Shown here in pieces: positions 40,694 to 49,059 of a stretch of DNA of 64,000 bases. Numbering within the stretch: position 1 is the first letter of the stretch; each line of letters starts with the position of its first letter. The position numbers and the translations under genes are program-made. The DNA comes from Thermoplasmatales archaeon SW_10_69_26 (GTDB taxonomy: Archaea; Thermoplasmatota; SW-10-69-26). Below the pieces are notes generated by a model. The model saw nothing but the letters and a program-made list of their open reading frames with translations. It searched no databases and had not been told where the DNA came from. The DNA lies in contig PXUB01000030.1 in assembly GCA_003009755.1 (NCBI GenBank), positions 36,638 through 100,637 on the forward strand, written 5' to 3'.

Positions 40694-41341
40694 CTAGCCA
40701 CCGAAGTCGCCCTTGCTGCCTTCCATGCCGAAGGAGAAGTGCTCGGTGTAGGGGCCGACGAGATCGTCCTCGATCTGGATGCCGCTGACGGTTCCCGAGG
40801 ACAGGTAGACGACGGCGAACGTCGCCCCGCCGGGCACGGGGGTGTCGCAGTCGTCCTTGCTCTCCTGGCCTTCGCCGGCGTCCACGTCGCCCTTCAGGTC
40901 GTAGGCGGGGCCCGGGCCGTAGAACGCCACGCGGTAGTTGTGATCCCGCGGCTGCAGGATCGGGATGCCGACGAAGTTCTCACGGTCCTCGACCGGGTCG
41001 AGGCGTTCGATGCAGAAGCTCTCCACGTCGGCCGCCGTCTTGCAGGGAAGGTCGACGACGTAGGCGTCCTGGCCGTTCGTCCAGTCCTGCAGCGAGATCC
41101 CCCCGATCGTCGCCGGGGCGAAGCCCTGGTCGAACAGCTGCAGGTACAGGGTCTGGCTGGCGCGGATGTTCTGGTTCACGCCGGGGTGGGACGCGGCGAC
41201 GTACCCGCGGTCGAAGAACTCCATCTCCTTCTCGCAGGGGCCCACATCGTGGTCGGCGGCGGCCGGCGTCGCAGGCAGCGTGACGGCGACGAGCGCGAGC
41301 GCCAGCAGCGCCGTCACGGCACGGTTCGTGATCGTGGTCAT
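40694..41341 (-). CDS. Small exported Cys-containing protein
   Basis: 215 residues with a clear signal peptide (about 1-28, ending PAAA). The mature protein is strand-rich with five Cys residues (GPCEKEM, LPCKTAAD, SFCIERL, DDCDTPVP among others), probably in disulfides. Its ATG overlaps the stop of the tiny gene upstream (ATGA), so translation is coupled. No family recognised. The same transcript encodes the 305-residue exported protein, suggesting the products act together at the surface. Confidence 0.75.
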   Translation of the reverse strand: MTTITNRAVTALLALALVAVTLPATPAAADHDVGPCEKEMEFFDRGYVAASHPGVNQNIRASQTLYLQLFDQGFAPATIGGISLQDWTNGQDAYVVDLPCKTAADVESFCIERLDPVEDRENFVGIPILQPRDHNYRVAFYGPGPAYDLKGDVDAGEGQESKDDCDTPVPGGATFAVVYLSSGTVSGIQIEDDLVGPYTEHFSFGMEGSKGDFGG

Positions 41342-41439
41342 CGGTCGTCAGCCTCCGTGTAGGGTGAGGTGTCGGCGGGGGGCATCATCAGCACGGGGTC
41401 GTCACCGAGACGGGGTGAACCGGTGCAGACCACGCTCAT
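41338..41439 (-). CDS. 33-residue ORF coupled between two secreted-protein genes
   Basis: The frame reads MSVVCTGSPRLGDDP and ends EADDR. Its ATG (41439-41437) overlaps the stop of the 305-residue gene, and its stop (41340-41338) overlaps the ATG of the 215-residue gene, both as ATGA. Such double coupling is unlikely by chance. There is no hydrophobic segment. It may be a real micropeptide or simply a translational bridge. Confidence 0.55.
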   Translation of the reverse strand: MSVVCTGSPRLGDDPVLMMPPADTSPYTEADDR

Positions 41440-42353
41440 CCTTGGCCCTCCATGATCGAGGTACCCAGCAGCCGGTTGACGCGTTGCTCGAACGGTCCGG
41501 AGCCGGGCATCTCGGGGGATTGCCCGATGCCGAGCGGGAGACCGATGCCCTCGCCGGCGCAGTACAGCACGTCGCTGGGGCCACCGATCCACTCATCCAA
41601 GTGGAACGGCTGATCGGGCTGCTGCTGGATCTGCTTGTTGTCGCGGAGGATGAACTGCTCGCCTTCGCCTTCGGCGATCTCGACCTCCGTGGTGATCTTG
41701 GCTTCCTCGCCCGTGAGGCCCGTCGCGGCTTGCGGGTACACAGCGACGATGTAGGAGTCGTCGGGGGCCAGATCGATGCTCATCTGGGTCGAGCCTCCGG
41801 CGCCGGCGGCTCGCTGGGTCTGTGATGCCTTCTGCAGGATGCGGAACGCGTAGCCCAGGCCCTCGCCCTGTTCGGGGTACAGGTCCTCGACGAGGTGCTG
41901 GGGGCAGTTCGGCGTCATCCCGGTCCCGTCCTCCTGGACGCGGAACACGTCCATCGCGGCGACGACCGGGCCCTCGACGGTCACGGTGACCTCGTAGGGG
42001 AGGTCGCCCACGGAGGTCCCGGGCGTGATGGATAGCCAGGTGATCTTCTCCTCTCGCTCCGTGTCGGCGCCGTTGAGGGCAAGGCCCGCCGGCACGGTGG
42101 GGACGTCGTCGTTGCCGGTCTCCTCGCGGAGGGAATCGTCCTCTCCCCAGTAGCCTTGATCCACGTAAGCGTCGTCTTCGACGACGATCTCGTCCCTGTA
42201 GGGGATGTCCGAGGTGATCTCGTGGTTCGGGTTGTCGTCACCTTCGGTGTGGAATTCGTCACCGTCGTCCCGGGCTGTCGATGCCGTGTGGGCGAGCGCA
42301 GGCGTCATCCCGACGAGCAGGACGACGGCGACGCCCAACGTTGCAAGCCTCAC
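41436..42353 (-). CDS. Exported protein of unknown function
   Basis: 305 residues from a GTG at 42353 with a GAGGTGA Shine-Dalgarno; a TATA-like CTTTAAG lies about 45 bases up. Signal peptide about 1-21 (ending ALAH). The N-terminal third is acidic and flexible. The rest contains strand segments (YEVTVTVEGPVVAAMDVF, SYIVAVYPQAATGL) like those of surface Ig-type domains, and single Cys residues in NCPQHL and LYCAGEG. First gene of the coupled three-gene operon. Confidence 0.75.
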   Translation of the reverse strand: MRLATLGVAVVLLVGMTPALAHTASTARDDGDEFHTEGDDNPNHEITSDIPYRDEIVVEDDAYVDQGYWGEDDSLREETGNDDVPTVPAGLALNGADTEREEKITWLSITPGTSVGDLPYEVTVTVEGPVVAAMDVFRVQEDGTGMTPNCPQHLVEDLYPEQGEGLGYAFRILQKASQTQRAAGAGGSTQMSIDLAPDDSYIVAVYPQAATGLTGEEAKITTEVEIAEGEGEQFILRDNKQIQQQPDQPFHLDEWIGGPSDVLYCAGEGIGLPLGIGQSPEMPGSGPFEQRVNRLLGTSIMEGQG

Positions 42354-42482
42354 GCGTAGTCACCTCTTCCGTCGACGACCAGTTCACCCAGCGCTACTTA
42401 AAGCTTCACGCGTCACGCCGACGGAGAAGCACCCCCAGCCGGGGGCAGGTTCCCCTTGAGACCCGTGCCGAGAGCGCAAACG

Positions 42483-42490
42483 CTTTTATA
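42483..42490 (+). promoter_or_regulatory. TATA-like box for the HTH regulator
   Basis: CTTTTATA centred about 26 bases before the GTG at 42513. This fixes that GTG as the likely start and makes the mRNA leaderless; an earlier in-frame ATG at 42456 would lie upstream of transcription. Confidence 0.65.
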
Positions 42491-42512
42491 CCGTGCCGGC
42501 TACCATTCCAAC

Positions 42513-43499
42513 GTGCGGGAGAAGCTCGTCGAACGCGTTCGCGGCATGATGGCCCAAGCGGGCTTCGCTGTGTCGGAGCCGCTCAGCCATCGCCCGATCA
42601 GCTTCGACTTCCTCGCGCGCCGGGACGAGAACTTCTACATCCTGAAGGTCCTGACCAACATCGACTCCCTGAGCGAGGAGGTCGCGCGCGAGATGCGCAT
42701 CCTCGCTCGCTTCCTCAACGGCCGGCCGCTGCTGGTCGGGATGAAGGCATCCAGCGCCCCGCTGGAGGCCGGCGCCGTCTACGTCCGCCACGGCATCCCG
42801 ATCCTCTCCGTCGAGGGCCTCAAGGACTACCTCATCGAGGGCGCGCCCCCGATGGCCTTCGCAGCTCCGGGCGGCTTCTGCGTGAAGCTCGACGGCGAGA
42901 AGCTCCACGCGATCCGGCAGGACGAGAACCTGTCCCTCGGCCAGCTGGCCGACGTCGCCGGCGTCTCCCGGCGCACGATCAGCATGTACGAGGACGGCAT
43001 GAGCGCCACCGTCGAGGCTGCCCTCCGCCTCGAGGAGTTCCTCGAGCGCCCGCTGATCCGCCCGATCGACCCCTTCGCCCGCACCGAGGACGACGAGGAG
43101 CCGGCCGAGCCGAACGAGATCGAGGACGTCTCCGACCCGTACACGCGCTCGATCTTCGACCTGCTCTCCGAGATGGGGTTCGGCATCGTGCCCACCGGGC
43201 GCAGCCCCTTCCACGGCATCGGGCTCGTCGACCCGGCCGAGTACGACCCCTCGGACCCCAACGAGGCGCTGCTCCTCACGGCCGCCTCCAAGAGCCGAAG
43301 CGTCGAGGACCGCGCGGCGCTGCTGCGCAGCGTGTCAACGATCTGCGAGCGCACCGCCCTGTTCATCACCGGCGACGACAAGGAGGGCCCCCACGGGACC
43401 GCGTTCGTCAAGAAGGAGAAGCTCGACCGCTTCGACGAGGTCGAGGGTCTCGTCGAGCTCGCTCGCGAGAGAGGCGAGAGCGGCGACGAGGACGAGTGA
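42513..43499 (+). CDS. Archaeal HTH-type transcriptional regulator (XRE-like HTH)
   Basis: 328 residues. The N-terminal ~125 residues form an alpha/beta domain typical of a euryarchaeal regulator family (RPISFDFLARRDENFYILKVL, LLVGMKASSAPLEAGAVYVR). A Cro/C1-type helix-turn-helix follows (about 130-185, IRQDENLSLGQLADVAGVSRRTISMYEDG). The C-terminal ~130 residues are of unknown fold (FDLLSEMGFGIVPTGRSPFHG). Members are widespread in euryarchaea and annotated only as putative regulators, so the target genes are unknown. Start chosen from the TATA box. Confidence 0.85.
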   Translation: MREKLVERVRGMMAQAGFAVSEPLSHRPISFDFLARRDENFYILKVLTNIDSLSEEVAREMRILARFLNGRPLLVGMKASSAPLEAGAVYVRHGIPILSVEGLKDYLIEGAPPMAFAAPGGFCVKLDGEKLHAIRQDENLSLGQLADVAGVSRRTISMYEDGMSATVEAALRLEEFLERPLIRPIDPFARTEDDEEPAEPNEIEDVSDPYTRSIFDLLSEMGFGIVPTGRSPFHGIGLVDPAEYDPSDPNEALLLTAASKSRSVEDRAALLRSVSTICERTALFITGDDKEGPHGTAFVKKEKLDRFDEVEGLVELARERGESGDEDE

Positions 43500-43529
43500 C
43501 GAACCGACGCGGGCGCGGTTGGCTCGGGG

Positions 43530-43565
43530 CACACAGAGATAAACAGGCACAGAGACACAGAGACC
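43530..43565 (+). repeat. CACAGAG repeat tract flanking the GxxExxY gene (left)
   Basis: Units ACACAGAGATAAACAGGCACAGAGACACAGAGACC-like, with CACAGAG three times in 36 bases. On the far side of the gene (44034-44147) the same units occur in inverted orientation, so the two tracts bracket the gene as inverted arms. Confidence 0.7.
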
Positions 43566-43591
43566 GGGCCGAGGGGGGGACGCCAGAAGCT

Positions 43592-44032
43592 TCAGAGCGC
43601 GACGCGTTCGACCCCGTCGACGAGCTGAGGCACGTTGAAGTTGATCAAGAGCCCGAGAGGTGCATTCGCCATCTCGAGGTACGTCAAAACCTGGCTCTTG
43701 AAGACCGGGTGGAGGTCCTCGGCGGCCTTGACCTCGACGACGAGGCGTTCGTCGATCGAGAGATCGATCCTGTAGGAGGCCTCCAGTTCTCGCACGCGGA
43801 ACCGAGCTGGGATCGTCACCTCCCGAGCGACCGAGAGCCCTGTATCCTCCAAGGCTTCCGCGAGGCATTCGACGTAGACCCTCTCGAGGAGACCGGGCCC
43901 GAGTTCCCTGTGAACCTCGATCGCAGCTCCGATCACGTCCCGACTCAGGGCGTTCAACGTAAGGGCCGGCTCCTCGGCGGTCGTGGCCGAACCTGACCGT
44001 CGTCCCTCGTCAGGGCTCTCCGGAACTGACAC
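43592..44032 (-). CDS. GxxExxY protein (PD-(D/E)XK nuclease-like)
   Basis: 146 residues. The family signature is GPGLLERVYVECL (G-x-x-E-x-x-Y), preceded by IGAAIEVHREL. The fold is nuclease-like: the IDLSIDERLVVEVKAAEDL segment carries the D...E-x-K of a PD-(D/E)XK core, and LINFNVPQLVDGVERV is the conserved end. No nuclease activity has been proven for most members. The gene is bracketed by inverted CACAGAG-type tracts, like a self-contained cassette, and such tracts occur elsewhere in the window without a gene. Its N-terminal 35 residues are variable, so the true start may be internal. Confidence 0.85.
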   Translation of the reverse strand: MSVPESPDEGRRSGSATTAEEPALTLNALSRDVIGAAIEVHRELGPGLLERVYVECLAEALEDTGLSVAREVTIPARFRVRELEASYRIDLSIDERLVVEVKAAEDLHPVFKSQVLTYLEMANAPLGLLINFNVPQLVDGVERVAL

Positions 44033-44033
44033 C

Positions 44034-44147
44034 GTCTCTGCGTGCCCCTCTCGTGGATCCCCCGATACCGTCCCTCCGAGGTCCCTGGATCCCGTGCAAC
44101 GCCTACGTTCCTCTGTGGCTCCGTGACTCGGTGCCTCTGTGTGCCCA
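44034..44147 (-). repeat. CACAGAG repeat tract flanking the GxxExxY gene (right)
   Basis: Read on the minus strand: GGCACACAGAGGCACCGAG, then CCACAGAGG, then GGGCACGCAGAGAC. These are inverted relative to the left tract at 43530-43565. The 150 bases up to the next gene hold nothing else. Confidence 0.7.
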
Positions 44148-44183
44148 GCGGCGACCGCAACCGCGGACCGCTCGGTCCGTCCA

Positions 44184-47100
44184 CTAGGGCTGCTCGCCGC
44201 TCCAGATCTTCACGTCGCCCTCCGGCTTGGCGATGCAGGTGAGCACGTAGTCCTCCTGCTCCTCGTCGGAGAGCACCTGGCCCTCGCTCTGGTCGGGCGC
44301 GGCGCCCTCCCACTTCGCCGAGCAGCTCACGCAGGAGCCGGCCCGGCAGTCGAAGGGCAGGTCGTCGAAGCCGTGCCGCTCGGCGGCGTCGAGGATCGAC
44401 TCGTCCTCGTAGACGGGGATCGCGGCGTTCTGCTTGACGAGCTCGACGCGGTGGGCGTCGTCGGGGATGTCGAACTCCTCGAACTCCTCCTCGCCGCCCA
44501 CGTCCACGTCGGCGAGATCGACCCCGCCCTCGCGCGTCTCCATGCGCTCGGCCACGAGGTCGTGCACCGTGACCACGTCGACGCCGGCGTCGTCGAGCAC
44601 GTAGGCCAGGTCGGTGCAACCGACCAGGACCGTGCCCGACAGCTCGGTCTGCGCCTTCGTCGTCAGGGCCTCGGTCTGGTTGGGATTCACGAGCGCGTAC
44701 GCGCGATCGGGGATCAGCGTGTCCCCGATGTCGGCCACCTCGGCCTCCACGTCGGGCAGGAACTCGGCGAGGTCCTCGAGCGCGGCGCGCTCGCTGTCCT
44801 TGGCGAACGGCGAGTGGAGGATCGTGGCCTCGATCGTCTCGAAGCCCTCCTCGTCCTCATCGCCGCCGTCGGCGTCCTCGCTCTCTTCGTCGGCGTCTTG
44901 GTCGGCCTCGCTGTCCTCGTCCCCGGCGGCGTCCTCGTCGTCGGCTTCGGCGTCCTGGTCGTCGCCTTGGCCTTGGAAGGTCAGCCGGCCGGCCTTGGCG
45001 AGGCTGGCGGTGACCTCGGTCGCGGTGAGGATCCGAGGCGAGTATCCCTCGTGGTCGGTGTCCGCGAGCAGGTCGTCGAGGCGTCGGCGGAGGACGTCGG
45101 CGTCCTCGCTGGACAGCGTGACCAGGGTCGAGGGACGCTCGCCGTCGAGCAGGTCCATCGCCTCGTCGATCAGCTGGCTCGTCTGCTGGGAGGCTTCGGC
45201 GAAGGCGCCCAGACGGTAGGGCACGGTGCCGAGGTGGACCTCGTCCTCGCCGAGCGTGGTGAACCCGAACCCGGCGTTCTGGAAGGCGTTGAAGACGCTC
45301 AGCGCGTCGTCGGTTCGATCGAAGGCGGCCTGGTCGCCGGTGACGAGCAGCGTCGTCGTGTCGACACCGCTCGGGACGGCGCTGGGCAGCCAGTCGCCGC
45401 GCGTCTCGGGGTCCTCGCCGAGCACGTTGTCGGTTTCCTCGAGGTCGTCGACGACGTCCTGCACGCGGGGGTCGAGCCCGCAGGCGGCCTGGCCGGCCTC
45501 GCGGACGGCCTCGATCGTCCCCAGGATCGGCGTGCCGTTCTGGCTGTTGTCCTCGTAGGTCGGCACGGCCGGCAGCGACAGCGCGTGCGAGACCATCTGC
45601 TCGGTGGGCTCGTTGCCCTCGATGATGGCTCGGGCGCTGGCGACGACGCCGCGCGGCAGCTGGGTGTCGAAGCGGACCGCGCGCACGATCGAGCGGGGGC
45701 GCTCCTGCTCGAAGCTGATGCCTCGGTGCAGCTCGCCGGTGCGGTTCGTGTGGCCTTGGCGCGAGCAGCGCTGGACGCCGTCGGTCAGGCTGCCGAGCCG
45801 CTTGGACAGCCGGCGGCCGTACACGCTGTTGAGCGCCCGGTTGGAGGGCTCCATCGAGGAGCCGCGCCGGTGGTCGTACTGGGCGCGGGCGCTCTTCAGC
45901 ATGAGGTTGCCGGGCACGACGGCGGCGCTCGTCGGGATGAACGGGATCCCCTTGACGCCGGCCGCCAGCACCTTGCCCGGGTTCATGATGTTCTCCGGGT
46001 CGTTGGCCGTCTTCCAGGACGACAGACGCTCGACGCGGTCCTTGCCGAGCACGTCCTTGCCCTCGCCCGGCGTCAACAGGCCGGGCGCGACGGCGGAGCC
46101 GCCGGCGGACTTGACCGCGTCGAGGAACGCCAGCCGGTTGCCCCAGGCCAGCGGCCAGCTGGGCAGCCGGCGGTCGCCGAGCACGTTGAGCACGAGGGTG
46201 AACTCGTCGGGGCCGCTGGCGATGGCCCAGATGGACCACTCGCGGGCCTCGACGGCTTCCATACCGGCTTGCCAAGCCTCGGTGAGATCCTCGCGCGAGC
46301 ACTTGGCCTTCGCGACGAGGAGCGAGGGACCGTAGCGCTGGAAGTTGCGCTGCTGGTAGCGGCGCTCCCACTCCCAGCTGGCCTTGTCCTCCTCGACCCA
46401 CTCACCGTCGAGCGTGTCGACGCGGGCCTCGAGGTCGGGCACGAGCTCCTCGGCCTTCTCGTCCTCGATCGTGTGGATGACGACGTAGCTGTCCTTGGGG
46501 AGGGCCCGAGCGGTCTCGGGCTCCATCTTGAGGTCGACGTGGCGGGGCCCGAGGATGTGGACGTGCCGGATGCCGTCGTGGGGGAGGCCGCCGATGTAGC
46601 TCTCGGCGCCGGCGATCGAGTCGAAGGCCGCTGCCGTCGGGTGCGTGTCGGTGCGCTCCTCGAGCCGGAGCTCGACCTCGGTGACGAACCCGGTCGAGCC
46701 TTGGCAGCCCTCGGTCAGATCGAGGCCTTCGCCGCGACGGTTCTCGAGGTCCAGGCTCGTCGACAGCACCTCGGCCTCGACCACGTTGTCGCGGATCGAG
46801 CCGGAGGTGTACGAACCGAACCCGGCCTTGCCCATCGCCAGCGCGCCGCCGACCGTGGAGTAGGGGGCCTCGATCGGTTCGGCGCGGGCGCGCAGCCCGT
46901 GCTCGGCGAGCTTCTCGTCGAGATCGGCCCAGGTCAGGCCGGCGCGGACGCGGGCCTGCATGGCGTCCTCGTCGACCTCGAGCACGTCGTCGAAGCCGCG
47001 CATGTCGGCCACGATGCCGCCCTCGACGGGCACGGCGCCGCCGTGGACGCTGGTCCCGCCGCCGCGGGGGACGACGGGGATCTGGTTGTTGCGGGCGAAC

Positions 47101-47402
47101 TCGATCAGCTCGAGCAGCTCACCCTGCGAGCGCGGGAGCACGACGGCGCCCGGCGTGCGCTTCACGAGCGCGTCGACGGAGCCCGGGTAGGACACCGAGT
47201 CCTCGGCGTAGGCTTCGCAGACGACCGGGTCGCTGCTCGCGTAGGTGCGCTCGTCCCGGACCGCGGCGCGGTGCTCGCCCTCGCGGACCCGGTTGAACAT
47301 CCAAAGCAGCTCGTTCTCCTGGCCTTCGGTCAACCCCTCCTGGAGGGGCGAGTATCGACGGGCGGCCTTGAGCGGGTGCATCAGCAGGTCCAGGAGCTTC
47401 AT
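44184..47402 (-). CDS. FAD oxidase / GlpC-like / 2Fe-2S ferredoxin fusion oxidoreductase
   Basis: 1072 residues. The N-terminal FAD_binding_4 domain (about 80-220; VPRGGGTSVHGGAVPVEGG) and FAD-oxidase C-terminal domain (about 270-500; ending PENIMNPGKVL) are those of GlcD/D-lactate dehydrogenases. The middle part aligns in position with a GlpC-like 4Fe-4S plus CCG region, but nearly all expected cysteines are missing (only VQRCSRQGHT and AACGLDP remain). The CCG-like part is split by an extremely acidic insert (about 811-855). The C-terminus is a plant-type 2Fe-2S ferredoxin domain (CRAGSCVSC at about 1019-1027, fourth Cys in VLTC about 1056). It probably oxidises a 2-hydroxy acid and passes electrons to the 2Fe-2S centre. 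A TATA-like CTTTAATA lies about 36 bases upstream. Confidence 0.88.
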   Translation of the reverse strand: MKLLDLLMHPLKAARRYSPLQEGLTEGQENELLWMFNRVREGEHRAAVRDERTYASSDPVVCEAYAEDSVSYPGSVDALVKRTPGAVVLPRSQGELLELIEFARNNQIPVVPRGGGTSVHGGAVPVEGGIVADMRGFDDVLEVDEDAMQARVRAGLTWADLDEKLAEHGLRARAEPIEAPYSTVGGALAMGKAGFGSYTSGSIRDNVVEAEVLSTSLDLENRRGEGLDLTEGCQGSTGFVTEVELRLEERTDTHPTAAAFDSIAGAESYIGGLPHDGIRHVHILGPRHVDLKMEPETARALPKDSYVVIHTIEDEKAEELVPDLEARVDTLDGEWVEEDKASWEWERRYQQRNFQRYGPSLLVAKAKCSREDLTEAWQAGMEAVEAREWSIWAIASGPDEFTLVLNVLGDRRLPSWPLAWGNRLAFLDAVKSAGGSAVAPGLLTPGEGKDVLGKDRVERLSSWKTANDPENIMNPGKVLAAGVKGIPFIPTSAAVVPGNLMLKSARAQYDHRRGSSMEPSNRALNSVYGRRLSKRLGSLTDGVQRCSRQGHTNRTGELHRGISFEQERPRSIVRAVRFDTQLPRGVVASARAIIEGNEPTEQMVSHALSLPAVPTYEDNSQNGTPILGTIEAVREAGQAACGLDPRVQDVVDDLEETDNVLGEDPETRGDWLPSAVPSGVDTTTLLVTGDQAAFDRTDDALSVFNAFQNAGFGFTTLGEDEVHLGTVPYRLGAFAEASQQTSQLIDEAMDLLDGERPSTLVTLSSEDADVLRRRLDDLLADTDHEGYSPRILTATEVTASLAKAGRLTFQGQGDDQDAEADDEDAAGDEDSEADQDADEESEDADGGDEDEEGFETIEATILHSPFAKDSERAALEDLAEFLPDVEAEVADIGDTLIPDRAYALVNPNQTEALTTKAQTELSGTVLVGCTDLAYVLDDAGVDVVTVHDLVAERMETREGGVDLADVDVGGEEEFEEFDIPDDAHRVELVKQNAAIPVYEDESILDAAERHGFDDLPFDCRAGSCVSCSAKWEGAAPDQSEGQVLSDEEQEDYVLTCIAKPEGDVKIWSGEQP

Positions 47403-47503
47403 CGGGGCCCTCGCGAGCGCAAGCCACTCGGTGTATTAAAGCCTCGGTGGCGTGGGGGAGGACATGCTGGGGCCCGCTGGGCCCCGGTCGGATCGTGATC
47501 GCC

Positions 47504-48649
47504 CTACCGTGGGAGGCCGGGCGGCCGTAGGGGAACCGGGCTCTGCTGGGGCAGTTGGCCGTTCTCGATCAGCGGCCACGTCTTGAGCTCGAGCTCCAGG
47601 CGGGTGTGGTTCTCCGCGAACGCGACGGCCTTCATCATGGGGACGAGGCCGTTCTCCGCGGGTGCCCCGCCGAGCGAGGTGTTGCCCGAGGTGAAGTTGG
47701 GGGTTATCTCGAGGGTCTTCACGAGGCCGATGGCGTGCCCCTCGTGGTCGATCACGGGGCTGCCGGAGTCGGCGGGGATGGCCGTCGTGTTGAAGCGGGC
47801 GAAGTGCTGCCACGGCGTCCGCTCGGCCAGGTATCCCTCGCGGGGATCGAGGTTGTCGGGAGGGGTCCCGCGGACGGCAGGGTCCGGCTCGCGGAAGGAC
47901 GAGTTGCCGTAGCTCATCACCTTCATCTCGGGAGCTGGAGCCTCGCCAAGGTCGGTCGGGCCGCCGAAGTGCTCCATCGCGGGGTGGACGAGGTCGCGGG
48001 CCTCCTCCGGGATCCGCACGAGGGCGAAGTCGTTCCGGTCGGTCCGTTGCTCGTCCTCGTAGCCGTGGCGTTCGGCGGTGGCGAAGCTGTTGTACGCCAG
48101 CGTCCCCTCGGCGATGCCGCCGCCGATCGACACGGGATCGCCGGCCTGCAGGCCGGCGTCGTCGAAACAATGCGCGGCCGTGCCCAGGTACAGCGTCCGG
48201 TTGTCCGAGCTCGAGAACAAGAAGTTCGCGGTGCATCCCCACGCACCGACCGCCACGGGTCGCGTCGGAGGGCCGATGCCGACGCCCGGCCGGATCCGGG
48301 CCTCTTCGATCGGAGGCCAGCCGGGATCGTAGCGACCGTCGGTCGTGGTCTCCTCTCCGGACGCGGTCCGGTTCCCCTCGGCCGTCGCGTTCGTCGCCTC
48401 GTCGTCGGACCCCGTGCCGTTCGGCCCCCGGTCCTCGGTGGTCTCGCCTTCATCGGATCGGTTGGCCTCGTTCCCGGCGGACCCGTTGCCGGTGTCGTTG
48501 GCGGGGGGCTGCAAGCCGGTGGCGTTGCCCGGCTCGGTGGAGGTCTCGCCGGCGGGCGAAAGCTCTTCGCCGCCCGCCAGGCAGCCGGCGGCCGCCGCCG
48601 CAAGCAGCAACGGGGTCGCGAGGAGCAGGATCCTGCGTGGATCGGCCAT
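47504..48649 (-). CDS. Trypsin-like (S1 family) serine protease lipoprotein
   Basis: 381 residues from ATG 48649. The signal peptide ends in a lipobox (AAAAGC, Cys23), then a long Thr/Asn/Glu-rich linker full of N-x-S/T sites, typical of a glycosylated tether in archaea. The protease domain spans about 130-375: His in GTAAHC, Asp in DRNDFALVRI and Ser in PADSGSPVID, the GDSGS-like site. Two Cys (GCTANF and AAHC) can form the usual Cys42-Cys58-type disulfide. It is an uncommon combination in archaea, which mostly use subtilases. Extracellular, membrane-tethered. Confidence 0.9.
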   Translation of the reverse strand: MADPRRILLLATPLLLAAAAAGCLAGGEELSPAGETSTEPGNATGLQPPANDTGNGSAGNEANRSDEGETTEDRGPNGTGSDDEATNATAEGNRTASGEETTTDGRYDPGWPPIEEARIRPGVGIGPPTRPVAVGAWGCTANFLFSSSDNRTLYLGTAAHCFDDAGLQAGDPVSIGGGIAEGTLAYNSFATAERHGYEDEQRTDRNDFALVRIPEEARDLVHPAMEHFGGPTDLGEAPAPEMKVMSYGNSSFREPDPAVRGTPPDNLDPREGYLAERTPWQHFARFNTTAIPADSGSPVIDHEGHAIGLVKTLEITPNFTSGNTSLGGAPAENGLVPMMKAVAFAENHTRLELELKTWPLIENGQLPQQSPVPLRPPGLPR

Positions 48650-49059
48650 CGCGGATCGATGCGGCTGGGCGCGGGAAAGCCTGGTGGCCACGTCGGCAAA
48701 ACTCGCCGCCTAGACTGCCGGACGTTATCTGCGTGCCTCTCGCCGTCCTCAGGAGGTCGAAAGCTATGAGCCAAGACGACGGAATGCCGGAGGCATTTCG
48801 AGGTCGACGGCGACGACGCTTGCGGGAGCGGCGAGGGCGTTCCCGTCGGCGTCGGCCTGCTGAGGGCGGCCCCTCGGGCGGCGGCCTGAGCGGCCAATCT
48901 CATCGTCGGCCTGCATCGGGAACCCGCAGAGGGGTTCCCTGCTTCGGCCTCCTTGACCTTGCCTCGCCCCCTCGCACGGGCTTGCGCCCCTACTCTCGGA
49001 AGACCGTGGCCGGTCTCCCGAGACCGCCGCGAGATGGTAGGCACATCGAGTCCGGCAGG
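48650..49059 (-). other. Gene-free stretch of 410 bases with several hairpins
   Basis: No convincing protein frame on either strand. Inverted repeats include an 8-base perfect stem (48918-48925 with 48932-48939, GGGAACCC/GGGTTCCC), AATGCC/GGCATT near 48784-48798 and GGTCTC/GAGACC near 49013-49026. GC-rich stem-like composition suggests a structured RNA. The hallmark motifs of RNase P RNA or SRP RNA were looked for and not found. Confidence 0.4.

Noticed and set aside
48650-49059. RNase P RNA or SRP (7S) RNA gene
   Set aside because: Scanned both strands for the GAGGAAAGTC-type and SRP helix 8 GGAAGG/AGCAG-type motifs; none found, so only an unnamed structured region is reported.
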